A DNA stretch of 31,947 nucleotides from the NCBI GenBank assembly GCA_035942915.1, contig DASZCR010000128.1, positions 1-31,947 of the forward strand, written 5' to 3'. The position numbers and the translations under genes are program-made. The first letter of the stretch is position 1; each line of letters opens with the position of its first letter. The notes below the pieces were generated by a model that worked only from the letters and a program-made list of their open reading frames with translations, had not been told where the DNA came from and ran no database searches. The stretch is from DASZCR01 sp035942915. GTDB taxonomy: Bacteria > Acidobacteriota > Blastocatellia > Pyrinomonadales > Pyrinomonadaceae. Below, in pieces: positions 17,400-26,487 of this stretch.

Positions 17400-20300
17400 A
17401 TGTTCAACTCCGCCCGCCCCCGCCCCTTCGTCGTTGCGCTCATGGCCGCGCTGCTCTCCGTCTTGACGGCGAGCGCGGCCGTGGGTGCAGCGTTCGATGT
17501 GGCGGGAGCGGGCACACTCATTTCCAACCACGCAGAGGCCACCTACCTCGACGACGACGGCGCAAGCTTCGCTACTGCTTCGCCGACCATCACCATCACC
17601 GTCCTCGCCGTCGCCGGTCTGACCGTCACGCCCGACGAGACGCAGCCCTCGGCGACGGTCGCGCCCAACGAACGCGTCGCGCGTCTGCTGCGCGTCTGCA
17701 ACACGGGCAACACGCCCGACCTCTACACCATCGTCGCCGCCGACGCCTCCGCGCCCGCCACGCTTCACGCCCTCTTCTTCGACACGGACGCCAGCGGCAC
17801 GCTCACAGACGCAGACCGTCCCGTCAACGTCGGCGTCTCGATGACGCCGCGACTCGCGCGCGGGCAATGCGCCGGAGTGCTCGCCGTCGTCGATACGAAC
17901 GCGGGCGAACAGGGCGCGCATCTCAACATCACGCTGCGCGCACGCTCGAACGTCCTCGGCGCAGTCGGCGGCGTGACCGAAGATAGCGGCACTGTCATCA
18001 ACCTCTACGGCACGGGCGCACGTCTGACCGCGCCGGAAGACCCGCGCCTGCCGCCCGTCAAACTCGTCGAAGGGCGCGAGCGCGTGACGGCCGCGCCGGG
18101 ACAGACGCTCAACTACACCATCTCTTTCCGCAACAGCGGCGACATCACTGCGCGCAACGTGCTGCTGTCGGACGAACTGCCTGAAGGGCTGGAATACGTG
18201 ACCGGCTCGCTGCGTCTTGGCAACCGCATCCTGACCGACGCAGAGGACGCAGACGAGGGACGCGCCGCAGGCCGCCGCGTCGAGTTGCGACTCGCGCAGG
18301 TGGCGGCCGGTGGCCTCGTGCAGCTTTCTCTACAGGCGCGCGTCAACTCGCGCGTCGCGCCCGGCGCAGGCGTCGTCAACACGGCCAGCGTCGCCGCCGA
18401 GAACGCGCCATCGGTCTCTTCTTCGAGCGCGACGGCGGTCGTCAATCCGTTCGGACTTGTTTACGAGGGACGCAGCGGCGGCGGTGCGACGATTGCCAAC
18501 GCACGCGTTGCACTGCTTTCAGACCCGACGACCGCCGCACTCGTTGCGCTCACGCCCGACGCCGGCTCGCTTCCCAACGACGCAAACGCCAACCCCTTTC
18601 AGAGCGACCCGCAAGGGCGTTGGAGTTTCGCGCTCGCCGCCGCGCAACTCGGCGCGACCGACCTGCCCGCGCGCTACTTCCTCGGCGTTACGGCCGAAGG
18701 CTATCGCGGGCGGATGCTGGAAGTGACGGTCAAGCCTGCGGGCGACGCGTCGATAGGGCTCTTCTCGATGAACGTGCGCGCGCTCGACGGTCAGCCCATC
18801 GCACGCGCCGGTGGGTTCGAGTTGACAGAGGACGCGGTCTCGGTCGAGAACCTCGCCGCCTTCGCCCTCAACGTGCCGCTCTTTGAGACTTCGGCGCTCG
18901 AAGTCTCGAAGGTCGCAGACCGCCCGTCGGCAGAGATTGGCGATGTCGTGACCTACCGCGTCGAGATTCACAACGCGACTTCGGCGACCGTTGACGAAGT
19001 GACTGTGCGCGACCAACTGCCGCCGTCGTTCCATTACGCCGAAGGAACGGCGCGCGTCGAGAATCCGCCTGCGCCGACGCGGAGCATCGAACCTGAGAGC
19101 AACGCTGAAGGGCAGTTAATCTTTCGCCTCGGCCGCATCGCGGCGGGCGCGCGCGCCGTCGTCACCTATCGCGTGAGAATCGGCGCGAACGCGCGCGAGG
19201 GCGAGCAGGTCAACTCGGCCGTCGCTGCTGGCCGCTTCACAAACGGCGAGCCTATCAGCGCCGCCGCCGCGCGTGCTTCGGTGCGCGTGCGTCGCGGACT
19301 CTTTTCGACGCAACAGGTCATCGTCGGCCGCGTCTTCGACGACGCGAACGCTAACGGACAGTTCGACGACGGCGACCGCGCGGTGGAAGGCGTCAGGCTC
19401 TATCTGAACAACGGTCAATCGGTCGTCACGGATTCGGCCGGTCAGTACAACTTCCCTTCGGTCGGCGACGGCGCGCAGGTGATTGCGCTCGACCCCGTGA
19501 CCTTGCCGCCCGGCTATCGTCTCGCCGATTCAGACCGCCGCGACGCACAAAGCTGGACGCGCCTGCTGCGCACACCGCTCGGCGGCGGCGCTCTGCTGCG
19601 CCAGAACTTTGCGCTGCGCTCGACCGGCGCGCACGAAGCAGCCTCCGCCGCAGGACTGACGCCCGCGCGCGACGCGGCGACGCGCACGAACCTGACCGAC
19701 ACGAATCTCGACGCGCAGGGACGCGCGCTGCCCCTCGCAGCATCGGGCGGCGAGGCGCGCAGGCCGTCGGAGAAAAAGAGCGTCGCGCAGCCGCTCGCTT
19801 CGGGGACTTATGAGATGGCTGCGGTCGAGACGTTAGAGCCGGTCGCGCCGGGCGAGGTGCGCGTGCTCTCGCCGTCGGCCGACGCCTTCGTACAGGGCGC
19901 GGCGCTCGAAGTCGTGGCGCGCGTCAACGCCGCGTGGACGGTCGAGCTTGAGGTGGCGGGCGAGCGCGTGGCCGACTCGAAGATTGGCGAGCGTCGCATC
20001 GACCACAAGAACGGTGTCGCCACCTTCACCTTCGTCGGCATCAACGTCCAGCCCGGCCCCAATCGCATCAAGGTCACGGCCATCTCGCCCGAAGGTGCGC
20101 GCGGACGCAGCACGGAGCTTTCGGCCTACGGGCGCGGCCCGGCCAAGCGACTTGAGATTGTCGCCGACAAGAACGAGTTGAGCGCGGGCGGACGCGACCA
20201 GACGCGCCTACGCGTGCGCGCCTTCGACCAATGGGGACATCCTGCGGCCGATGCGCCCGTCGCCGTCGAAGTCTCGGCCGGTCGTCTCCTGCGCGAGCAG

Positions 20301-23051
20301 ACGGGCGAGCCTGCGGCGACGACGGCGCAGACGACAATGCCGACGGATGCTTCCGGCGCAAGTCAACAACTCGTGACGCTCTCCGGCGGCGAAGGCATCC
20401 TCCAACTCGTAGCCGACAACGCGCCGGGCGCGGCGCGCGTGCGCGCGACTACCGGCACGCTCGAAGCGCAGGCCGAGGTGCGTATCACTCCTGAGATTCG
20501 CCCGACGATTATGGTCGGCCTCGCCGAAGTCTCCGTCGGCAACGCGCCGGAACTCGCGCTGCACGACATGGAAGGCGACGCGCGCAGCCGTCTCGCCTTC
20601 TTCTATCGCGGACGCCTCTGGCGCGGCAGTCTCCTGACGCTCGCTTACGATAGCTCCCGTCCGCTTAATCGCACGGCGGGCGGCGACCGTCTCTTCCAAC
20701 TCGACCCGCTTGAGCGCGCCTATCCGCTCTTCGGCGATTCCTCGACGCGCTACGAAGACGCGCAATCGAACTCGAAGCTCTACGCGCGGCTCGATTACGG
20801 CCGTTCCTACCTGATGTTCGGCGACTTCGAGACGGAGAACCGCGACCTCGCGCTCGCAGGCTACTCGCGCAAGCTGACGGGCGTGAAACTCCACGCCGAA
20901 AACTCCAAAGGCGACTTCATCTCGGTGACGGGCGCGCGCCCCGACACGGCTTTTGCGCGCGACGTTTTTCCGGGCGGCGCGGCCGGTCTGCTCCGTCTCT
21001 CGCACGCGGAAGTGATGCCCGGCTCCGAGACTGTCTTCATCGAAGTACGCGACCGTCGCAACCCCGAAATCATCCTCTCGCGCGAGGCTCTCATCCGCTC
21101 GGTTGACTACAACCTCGACGCCGCAAGCGGCGACCTCTTCTTCCTGCGCACCATCACGAGCTTCGACTTTGCGCTCAATCTCGTGCAGGTCGTCGTTACC
21201 TACGAGCATCGCACGACGGGCATGTCTTCGGCCGTCTACACGGGGCGCGCCGTTAAGAATTTCGAGAGCATAGGGCTGCGGCTCGGACTCTCGTTCGTCA
21301 ACCAGCGACAGGACGAACTCGGCTCTTACGTCGTCGCCGGACTCGACGGCGAGAAGCGCCTGCCGCGCGGCGGACGCGTCACCTTCGAGTGGGCGACGAG
21401 TCGCGGGCGCGTCGCTTCGGGCGGCAACCTCTTCGGCGCGGAAGCCGACGAGCGGCACGACGGCAACGCTTATCGCGTCCAACTCGAACAACCCATCGGC
21501 TACCGCGAAGGCGTCCTGCGCGCTTCCTACGCGCGCGCCGACGAAGGCTTCCTCAACCCGTTCGGCGCAACCGTCACACCCGGCTCGCGTCGCGCCGAGA
21601 TGAGCTTTGAACTCAAACCGCGTCGCTCCTCGACGCTGCGCTTCGGCCTCTTGAACGAGCGCAACCATACCTCGAACGTCGACAACGAACGCACGACCGG
21701 CTCGGTGCTCTGGACGGAGAACATCGGCGAGCGCCTCCGCATCAATCTCGGCTACGACTTCCGACGCCTCAACGACGCGGCCAACGACCACGAGACGAAC
21801 TCGAACCTGCTGACCGTCGGCGCGGAGTTGCAGGCGACAGACAAACTGCAACTCTCCGTCAAGCGCGAACAGAACCTCGGCGAAGCCGACCCGACCTATC
21901 CAGACCAGACGACGCTCGCGGCCAACTATCAGTGGAATCGCTTCACGCGGCTCTTCTTCACGCAGCGTCTCGCCTCCGCGCCCATCGTCCCCATCAGCGA
22001 CGCGGGCGCAACCGGCTTCGCTTCCACCGGCGCGCGACGCGAGACAGCCATCGGCATCGAGACGCGGCTCGGACGCTACGCCAACCTCGTCTCGCGTTAC
22101 CAGATAGAGAACGGCGCGAACGGCACGGACAGCTTCGCCGTCATCGGTCTGTCGAACCGTTGGGCTTTGACGAAAGAGCTTTCGCTCGACCTCGCATACG
22201 AGCGCGGCATCCATCTCGCCGGTGAGGGCGAGAGCTTCAACAGCATGAGCTTCGGCTTCGGCTGGCAGCCGACCGACAACTTCCGCTCCAACGCGCGTTA
22301 CGAGTTGCGCGACCGGGGCGGCATGGGTTCGATACTGACCTTCGGCGCGGCCGGACGTTTGGCCGACAACCTGACGACGCTCGGCCGCGTGCAACTCTCG
22401 CGCGCCGGATTCGGCGGACGAGACACTTCGTCTCTGAGCGCGACGGCCGCGCTCGCATGGCGTCCGCTGCACACAGACCGCGCCGGTCTGCTCTTCAGCT
22501 ACACGCGCCGCGACCTGACACAGGAGACGACGACCGGCACGGGAGGCGCACTCTCAGGTCTGACGCACGACCGCTCCGACTCGCTCTCCTCCGACATGTA
22601 CTTGCAGGCAACGCGCGACCTCGAACTCTACGGCCGCTTCGCGCTCAAGTTCAGCGACGCGGGCACGCCCGAACTCGCGCCCGTCTCGACGCTCACCTAC
22701 ATGGCGCAGGGACGCGCCGCCTACCGCTTCGCGCGTTATCTGGATGCGGCAGGCGAACTGCGTCTCTTAGACCAACCGAGCAGCCGCACGCGTCGCACCT
22801 CTTTCGGCACAGAGTTGGGCTTCTGGGTGCTGCCCGATTTGCGTGTCGGCGGCGGCTACAACTGGACGGGCGCGAGCGAGCCGTCGGGCGGCCTCATCGT
22901 CGGCGGTCGGCGCGGCTTCTACTTCAACATCTCGTCCAAACTCTCGAACCTCTTCGACCTCTTCGGCGCGTCGCGCGCGACGGCGCAAGAGTCCGGTGAG
23001 AGCGGCGACGCGGGACGCGAGAAGACCGAGAGCGGAGGCGCGAAGCCTTGA
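17400..23051 (+). CDS. Giant DUF11/SdrD-like/Ig-like outer-membrane barrel protein
   Basis: This 1883-aa exported protein has modules in this order: signal peptide (1-30); an N-terminal module shared with the preceding gene (about 36-79, ISNHAEATYLDDDG to GLTVTPDE); DUF11 domains at about 215-330 (LNYTISFRNSGD) and 498-630 (VTYRVEIHNATS); and an SdrD/Cna-B-like domain at about 637-710 (GRVFDDANANGQFDDGDRAV). Ig/invasin-like domains follow at about 815-1025. From about 1030 to 1850 the sequence has the alternating amphipathic strands of an outer-membrane beta-barrel (YPLFGDSSTRYEDAQSNSKL, LRFGLLNERNH, LRVGGGYNWTG). A disordered acidic tail ends it, with no OmpA domain. Start ATG 17400 has no Shine-Dalgarno match and sits beside a small inverted repeat (aacgt/acgtt). 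It is probably the outer-membrane anchor or secretion pore of the set. Confidence 0.88.
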   Translation: MFNSARPRPFVVALMAALLSVLTASAAVGAAFDVAGAGTLISNHAEATYLDDDGASFATASPTITITVLAVAGLTVTPDETQPSATVAPNERVARLLRVCNTGNTPDLYTIVAADASAPATLHALFFDTDASGTLTDADRPVNVGVSMTPRLARGQCAGVLAVVDTNAGEQGAHLNITLRARSNVLGAVGGVTEDSGTVINLYGTGARLTAPEDPRLPPVKLVEGRERVTAAPGQTLNYTISFRNSGDITARNVLLSDELPEGLEYVTGSLRLGNRILTDAEDADEGRAAGRRVELRLAQVAAGGLVQLSLQARVNSRVAPGAGVVNTASVAAENAPSVSSSSATAVVNPFGLVYEGRSGGGATIANARVALLSDPTTAALVALTPDAGSLPNDANANPFQSDPQGRWSFALAAAQLGATDLPARYFLGVTAEGYRGRMLEVTVKPAGDASIGLFSMNVRALDGQPIARAGGFELTEDAVSVENLAAFALNVPLFETSALEVSKVADRPSAEIGDVVTYRVEIHNATSATVDEVTVRDQLPPSFHYAEGTARVENPPAPTRSIEPESNAEGQLIFRLGRIAAGARAVVTYRVRIGANAREGEQVNSAVAAGRFTNGEPISAAAARASVRVRRGLFSTQQVIVGRVFDDANANGQFDDGDRAVEGVRLYLNNGQSVVTDSAGQYNFPSVGDGAQVIALDPVTLPPGYRLADSDRRDAQSWTRLLRTPLGGGALLRQNFALRSTGAHEAASAAGLTPARDAATRTNLTDTNLDAQGRALPLAASGGEARRPSEKKSVAQPLASGTYEMAAVETLEPVAPGEVRVLSPSADAFVQGAALEVVARVNAAWTVELEVAGERVADSKIGERRIDHKNGVATFTFVGINVQPGPNRIKVTAISPEGARGRSTELSAYGRGPAKRLEIVADKNELSAGGRDQTRLRVRAFDQWGHPAADAPVAVEVSAGRLLREQTGEPAATTAQTTMPTDASGASQQLVTLSGGEGILQLVADNAPGAARVRATTGTLEAQAEVRITPEIRPTIMVGLAEVSVGNAPELALHDMEGDARSRLAFFYRGRLWRGSLLTLAYDSSRPLNRTAGGDRLFQLDPLERAYPLFGDSSTRYEDAQSNSKLYARLDYGRSYLMFGDFETENRDLALAGYSRKLTGVKLHAENSKGDFISVTGARPDTAFARDVFPGGAAGLLRLSHAEVMPGSETVFIEVRDRRNPEIILSREALIRSVDYNLDAASGDLFFLRTITSFDFALNLVQVVVTYEHRTTGMSSAVYTGRAVKNFESIGLRLGLSFVNQRQDELGSYVVAGLDGEKRLPRGGRVTFEWATSRGRVASGGNLFGAEADERHDGNAYRVQLEQPIGYREGVLRASYARADEGFLNPFGATVTPGSRRAEMSFELKPRRSSTLRFGLLNERNHTSNVDNERTTGSVLWTENIGERLRINLGYDFRRLNDAANDHETNSNLLTVGAELQATDKLQLSVKREQNLGEADPTYPDQTTLAANYQWNRFTRLFFTQRLASAPIVPISDAGATGFASTGARRETAIGIETRLGRYANLVSRYQIENGANGTDSFAVIGLSNRWALTKELSLDLAYERGIHLAGEGESFNSMSFGFGWQPTDNFRSNARYELRDRGGMGSILTFGAAGRLADNLTTLGRVQLSRAGFGGRDTSSLSATAALAWRPLHTDRAGLLFSYTRRDLTQETTTGTGGALSGLTHDRSDSLSSDMYLQATRDLELYGRFALKFSDAGTPELAPVSTLTYMAQGRAAYRFARYLDAAGELRLLDQPSSRTRRTSFGTELGFWVLPDLRVGGGYNWTGASEPSGGLIVGGRRGFYFNISSKLSNLFDLFGASRATAQESGESGDAGREKTESGGAKP

Positions 23052-25435
23052 GGTGCGGGGCGCAGAATAAGACGACGAGTGCATGCGTGCGGGCGGTGCT
23101 GCTGTTGCTCTTCTTCGCGGCGTCGTGGCAGCACGTCTCTGCACAACTCGTCTGCGCCGTTCCGGGCAAGGACGGCCCCGGCACGCTCTCCGGCGTTATC
23201 AACACCTACTATCCCGGCGAGGCCAACGCCAACGCGGGCGCAACCAGCATCACCATCGGCACACCGACCGGCGCTTCCGCGACGATTGAAGCCGGAGACC
23301 TCCTGCTCGTCATCCAGATGCAGAACGCCGACATCGACTCGGACAACGACGACGGCTACGGCGACGGTGTCGCCGGAGGCAACGCGAGCGGCTCGACCAA
23401 TCTTGCGACCTCGACGGCCGGTCGTTACGAGTACGTCGTTGCGACGACGGCCGCCGGGGCGACGGTCGGCATACGCGGCGCGGGCGCGGGCGGCGGCCTC
23501 GTCAACTCTTACACCAATGCGGCCTTCGGCACGCAGGGTCAGCGTCGCTTTCAGGTCGTGCGCGTGCCGCAGTATGCGAGCGCCACGCTCGGCGCTTTGA
23601 CGGCCGCGCCATGGAACGGTCGCACGGGCGGCATCCTCGCCTTCGACGTGGCCGGTCAACTCAATCTCGGCGGCGGCACGGCCAACGTCAACGGCCTCGG
23701 CTTTCGCGGCGGCGGCGCGGTGCAGTTGGCAGGCGACAATAGCGGCGGCACCAACTCCGACTACCGCAACCTTTCAACCAGACCCTTTCACGGCTCGAAG
23801 GGCGAGGGCATCGCGGGCACGCCGCGCTTCGTCTACGACTCCGTGAGCGGCACGGTGCAGAACACGGGCGTGGAAGGCTACCCGAACGGAAGTTTCGCGC
23901 GCGGTGCGCCCGGTAACGCCGGAGGCGGCGGAACCGATGGCAACGTCCGCGCCAACGACGAAAACTCCGGCGGCGGCGGCGGCGCCAACGGCGGCGCGGG
24001 CGGACGCGGCGGCAACACTTGGAACTCAAACCGCGCGACGGGCGGACACGGCGGCTCGGCGTTCGCTTCCGTCGCGGCGGCCGGACGCATGGTGCTCGGC
24101 GGCGGCGGCGGCGCAGGCACGCGCAACAACTCTTCGGGCGCGGCTTCGAGCGGCGGCGCAGGCGGCGGCATCGTGATGATTCGCGCGGGCAGTTTCACAG
24201 GCTCAGGCACTATCTCGGCCAACGGCGCCGACGGCATCGAGCCTATTAACGACGGCGGCGGAGGCGGCGGCGCAGGCGGCAGCGTTCTCGTCGCGGCCGT
24301 CACCGGCGGCCTCGGCACGCTCAACATCAACGCGCGCGGCGGACGCGGCAGCGACGCAGACGCAAACGGCAGTTCACACGGCCCCGGCGGCGGAGGCGGC
24401 GGCGGCTTCATCGCCCTCAACGGCGCGGCGACGACCAGCGTCGCAGGCGGCGCGCACGGCGTCACGACCAACGCCAACATCGCTTTCAACTCGACCGACG
24501 GCGCCAGCGGCCTGACTGCCAGCATCACGCTCGCGCAGATACCGGGCGCGAACGCGGGCGCGCAATGCCTGCCCATCCTGACCGTCACCAAGACGACGAG
24601 CACGGCCACCGTCAACAACACGCCGAGCGGCGCGACGGCCACCTACACCATCGTCGTCTCAAACGCCGCTACGCGCGGCTCGGCCATCGGCCTCTCGCTC
24701 TCCGACACGCTCCCCACAGGCTTCACCTACGCTTCGACCGGCACCGTCAACACCGCAGGCAACGCGACGCGCACCTCCGTCTCGAACCCTACGGCCGGAG
24801 ACGCCGCGCCCGTCTGGGGCATCTTCACGATTCCGGGCGGCGGCAGCGTCACACTGACTTTCACGGTCAACATCGCCGCCGATGTCAGCGGCACGAAGCA
24901 GAACCCCGCGACCGCCACCTACTCAGACCCCGTCCGCACGACGACGACAGGGACGGCCGTCGCCAACTACAACTCCGCTTCGAGCACGGGCGAGGATGTC
25001 AACGTCGTCGCGCCGCCGCACGTCACACTCTGCAAGACGGTCACGGGTCAGCCCTGCCCGCCGCCCGTGCTGGCCGCGCAACTCGTCGGCACGGAAGTCA
25101 CCTACATTATCAACTTCACCAACGACGGCGGACGCGCCGCCTCTTCGCTCATCATCTCGGACAAGATTCCCGTCAACACCGAATTTAAACTCGGCTCGGT
25201 CGTCTACAACGCGGGCAACACGGGGCTGGCCGCGCCCGTCGTCGAATTCACGACGCAGCCGCGCAACGCCGACCCGAACGTCGAAGACCCGCCCTCGCCC
25301 TGGGTCGTCTACACACCGCCCGGCGCATCCGGCACATACGATTCACAGATAACCTACGTGCGCTTCCGCTTCGCCACCGGCAACCTCAGCCCCGGCACCT
25401 CCGGCTCCGTCTCCTTCACCGTCCGCATCAAGTAA
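23048..25435 (+). CDS. Exported glycine-rich protein with two C-terminal DUF11 domains
   Basis: This 795-aa protein has a signal peptide (about 1-33, ending WQHVSAQ) and an N-terminal beta domain (about 34-240, DLLLVIQMQNADIDSDND). A glycine-rich region with runs of four to six Gly follows (about 225-480). Two DUF11 domains lie at about 510-645 (ATYTIVVSNAATRGSAI) and 655-795 (VTYIINFTNDGG), the latter ending exactly at strand SFTVRIK. The start is TTG, whose last two bases overlap the preceding TGA stop (ttga); ggagg lies 9 nt upstream within the previous gene, so it is translationally coupled to the barrel protein. Gly-rich stretches of this kind often form flexible or fibrous surface structures. 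The gene is followed directly by the inverted repeat at 25446. Confidence 0.87.
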   Translation: MRCGAQNKTTSACVRAVLLLLFFAASWQHVSAQLVCAVPGKDGPGTLSGVINTYYPGEANANAGATSITIGTPTGASATIEAGDLLLVIQMQNADIDSDNDDGYGDGVAGGNASGSTNLATSTAGRYEYVVATTAAGATVGIRGAGAGGGLVNSYTNAAFGTQGQRRFQVVRVPQYASATLGALTAAPWNGRTGGILAFDVAGQLNLGGGTANVNGLGFRGGGAVQLAGDNSGGTNSDYRNLSTRPFHGSKGEGIAGTPRFVYDSVSGTVQNTGVEGYPNGSFARGAPGNAGGGGTDGNVRANDENSGGGGGANGGAGGRGGNTWNSNRATGGHGGSAFASVAAAGRMVLGGGGGAGTRNNSSGAASSGGAGGGIVMIRAGSFTGSGTISANGADGIEPINDGGGGGGAGGSVLVAAVTGGLGTLNINARGGRGSDADANGSSHGPGGGGGGGFIALNGAATTSVAGGAHGVTTNANIAFNSTDGASGLTASITLAQIPGANAGAQCLPILTVTKTTSTATVNNTPSGATATYTIVVSNAATRGSAIGLSLSDTLPTGFTYASTGTVNTAGNATRTSVSNPTAGDAAPVWGIFTIPGGGSVTLTFTVNIAADVSGTKQNPATATYSDPVRTTTTGTAVANYNSASSTGEDVNVVAPPHVTLCKTVTGQPCPPPVLAAQLVGTEVTYIINFTNDGGRAASSLIISDKIPVNTEFKLGSVVYNAGNTGLAAPVVEFTTQPRNADPNVEDPPSPWVVYTPPGASGTYDSQITYVRFRFATGNLSPGTSGSVSFTVRIK

Positions 25436-25445
25436 GAAGCTTGAT

Positions 25446-25508
25446 TCATTGATTCATCGGCTCATTGATTCATCGAACAAATGAATCAATGAGCCGATGA
25501 ATCAATGA
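25446..25508. repeat. 28-bp perfect inverted repeat with 7-nt loop
   Basis: The left arm 25446-25473 and right arm 25481-25508 are perfectly complementary around cgaacaa. Each arm contains two copies of attgattcatcg or its complement, so direct and inverted repeats are nested. It is AT-rich in a GC-rich setting and starts 11 nt after the stop of the DUF11 gene set. A second hairpin, agcaga-cttt-tctgct, abuts it at 25508-25523. It is likely an operon-ending structure or a small repetitive element. Confidence 0.9.
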
Positions 25509-25519
25509 GCAGACTTTTC

Positions 25520-25528
25520 TGCTAGAGT
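25520..25528 (+). promoter_or_regulatory. Extended -10 promoter of psuG
   Basis: TGCTAGAGT combines the TGn extension with TAGAGT (4 of 6). It lies at the foot of the second hairpin, about 41 nt before the psuG ATG. There is no consensus -35, because that position falls in the repeat arm. Confidence 0.4.
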
Positions 25529-25568
25529 GCAGGAGCTTTCATGAAGACGGACAGAACGGCAGGGACAC

Positions 25569-26483
25569 ATGTTTGACAGCACTCTTTTGCAGTTGAGCGA
25601 GGAGGTCGCGTCGGCGCTCGCCGAACGTCGCGCGGTCGTCGCGCTGGAATCGACCGTTATCGCACACGGGCTGCCGCGACCCGTCAACGTCGAGACTGCG
25701 CGCCGTCTCGAAGAGATAGTCCGCGAAGGGGGCGCGACACCTGCCACCGTCGCCGTCCTCGGCGGCCGTCTCTGCGTCGGTTTGGACGAAGACCAACTCG
25801 CGCGCATCGCCTACGGCGAAGAGGTGCGCAAGCTGAGCATGCGCGACCTGTCGGCAGCCGTCGCAGGCGAGTGGGACGGCGCGACGACCGTCGCCACGAC
25901 GATGTGGATTGCCAGTCGCGCCGGGGTGCGCGTCTTTGCGACGGGCGGCATCGGCGGCGTCCATCGCGGAACTCTGCCGGACGTGTCGGCAGACCTGCCG
26001 GAACTTGCGCGCACGCCGATGGTCGTCGTCTGCGCGGGCGCGAAAAGCGTCCTTGACCTCGCGGCCACGCGCGAGTGGCTTGAAACGCACGGCGTCTCAA
26101 TCATCGGTTACGGTTGCGACGAACTGCCCGCCTTCTACACGCGTCGCAGCGGCCTCGTCGTTGACCTGCGCGCCGACGCGCCCGAAGAGGTCGCGCGGGT
26201 CGCACGCGCACGCGACCGCCTCGCGTTGACGAGCGCGCTCCTCGTCGCCGTGCCCGTGCCGGAGGAGGCTGAGGTGGACGAAGCATTGATGAGAGAGACG
26301 CTCGCCGAGGCGCTCGACGAGGCATCGCGTCGCGGCGTCGGCGGGCGCGAGTTGACGCCCTTTCTGCTCTCGCGCATGAGCGAGCGTTCGGGCGGTGCGA
26401 CCTTGCGTGCCAACACGGCGCTGCTGGAAAACAACGCGCGCGTGGCGGCCGAAATCGCCCGCGCCTTAACGCGCGAGAATTAG
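25569..26483 (+). CDS. psuG: Pseudouridine-5'-phosphate glycosidase
   Basis: This 304-aa cytoplasmic enzyme reversibly splits pseudouridine 5'-phosphate into uracil and ribose 5-phosphate (EC 4.2.1.70), breaking a C-C glycosidic bond in the breakdown of modified RNA nucleosides. Full family length and hallmark motifs are present: ALESTVIAHGLPRP (catalytic-type Glu27), KLSMRDL, ATGGIGGVHRG with following D-x-SADL, CAGAKSVLDL (Lys near 160), YGCDELPAFYTRRSG and the C-terminal NTALLENNARVAAEIA. A ribosome-binding site, aggga, precedes ATG 25569. The kinase PsuK, usually adjacent or fused, is not encoded beside it. The gene is probably monocistronic, with an extended -10 promoter upstream and a small hairpin downstream. 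Confidence 0.96.
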   Translation: MFDSTLLQLSEEVASALAERRAVVALESTVIAHGLPRPVNVETARRLEEIVREGGATPATVAVLGGRLCVGLDEDQLARIAYGEEVRKLSMRDLSAAVAGEWDGATTVATTMWIASRAGVRVFATGGIGGVHRGTLPDVSADLPELARTPMVVVCAGAKSVLDLAATREWLETHGVSIIGYGCDELPAFYTRRSGLVVDLRADAPEEVARVARARDRLALTSALLVAVPVPEEAEVDEALMRETLAEALDEASRRGVGGRELTPFLLSRMSERSGGATLRANTALLENNARVAAEIARALTREN

Positions 26484-26487
26484 CCTG

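Noticed and set aside
20208..22472. 754-aa minus-strand open frame opposite the barrel region
   Set aside because: It is a shadow frame rich in Glu, Arg, Val and Ala. The plus-strand frame shows coherent strand periodicity and domain order.
23960..24420. GGC-rich repeats as a CRISPR-like array or satellite
   Set aside because: The repeats are irregular in-frame glycine codons of the 795-aa protein, with no fixed unit and spacer.
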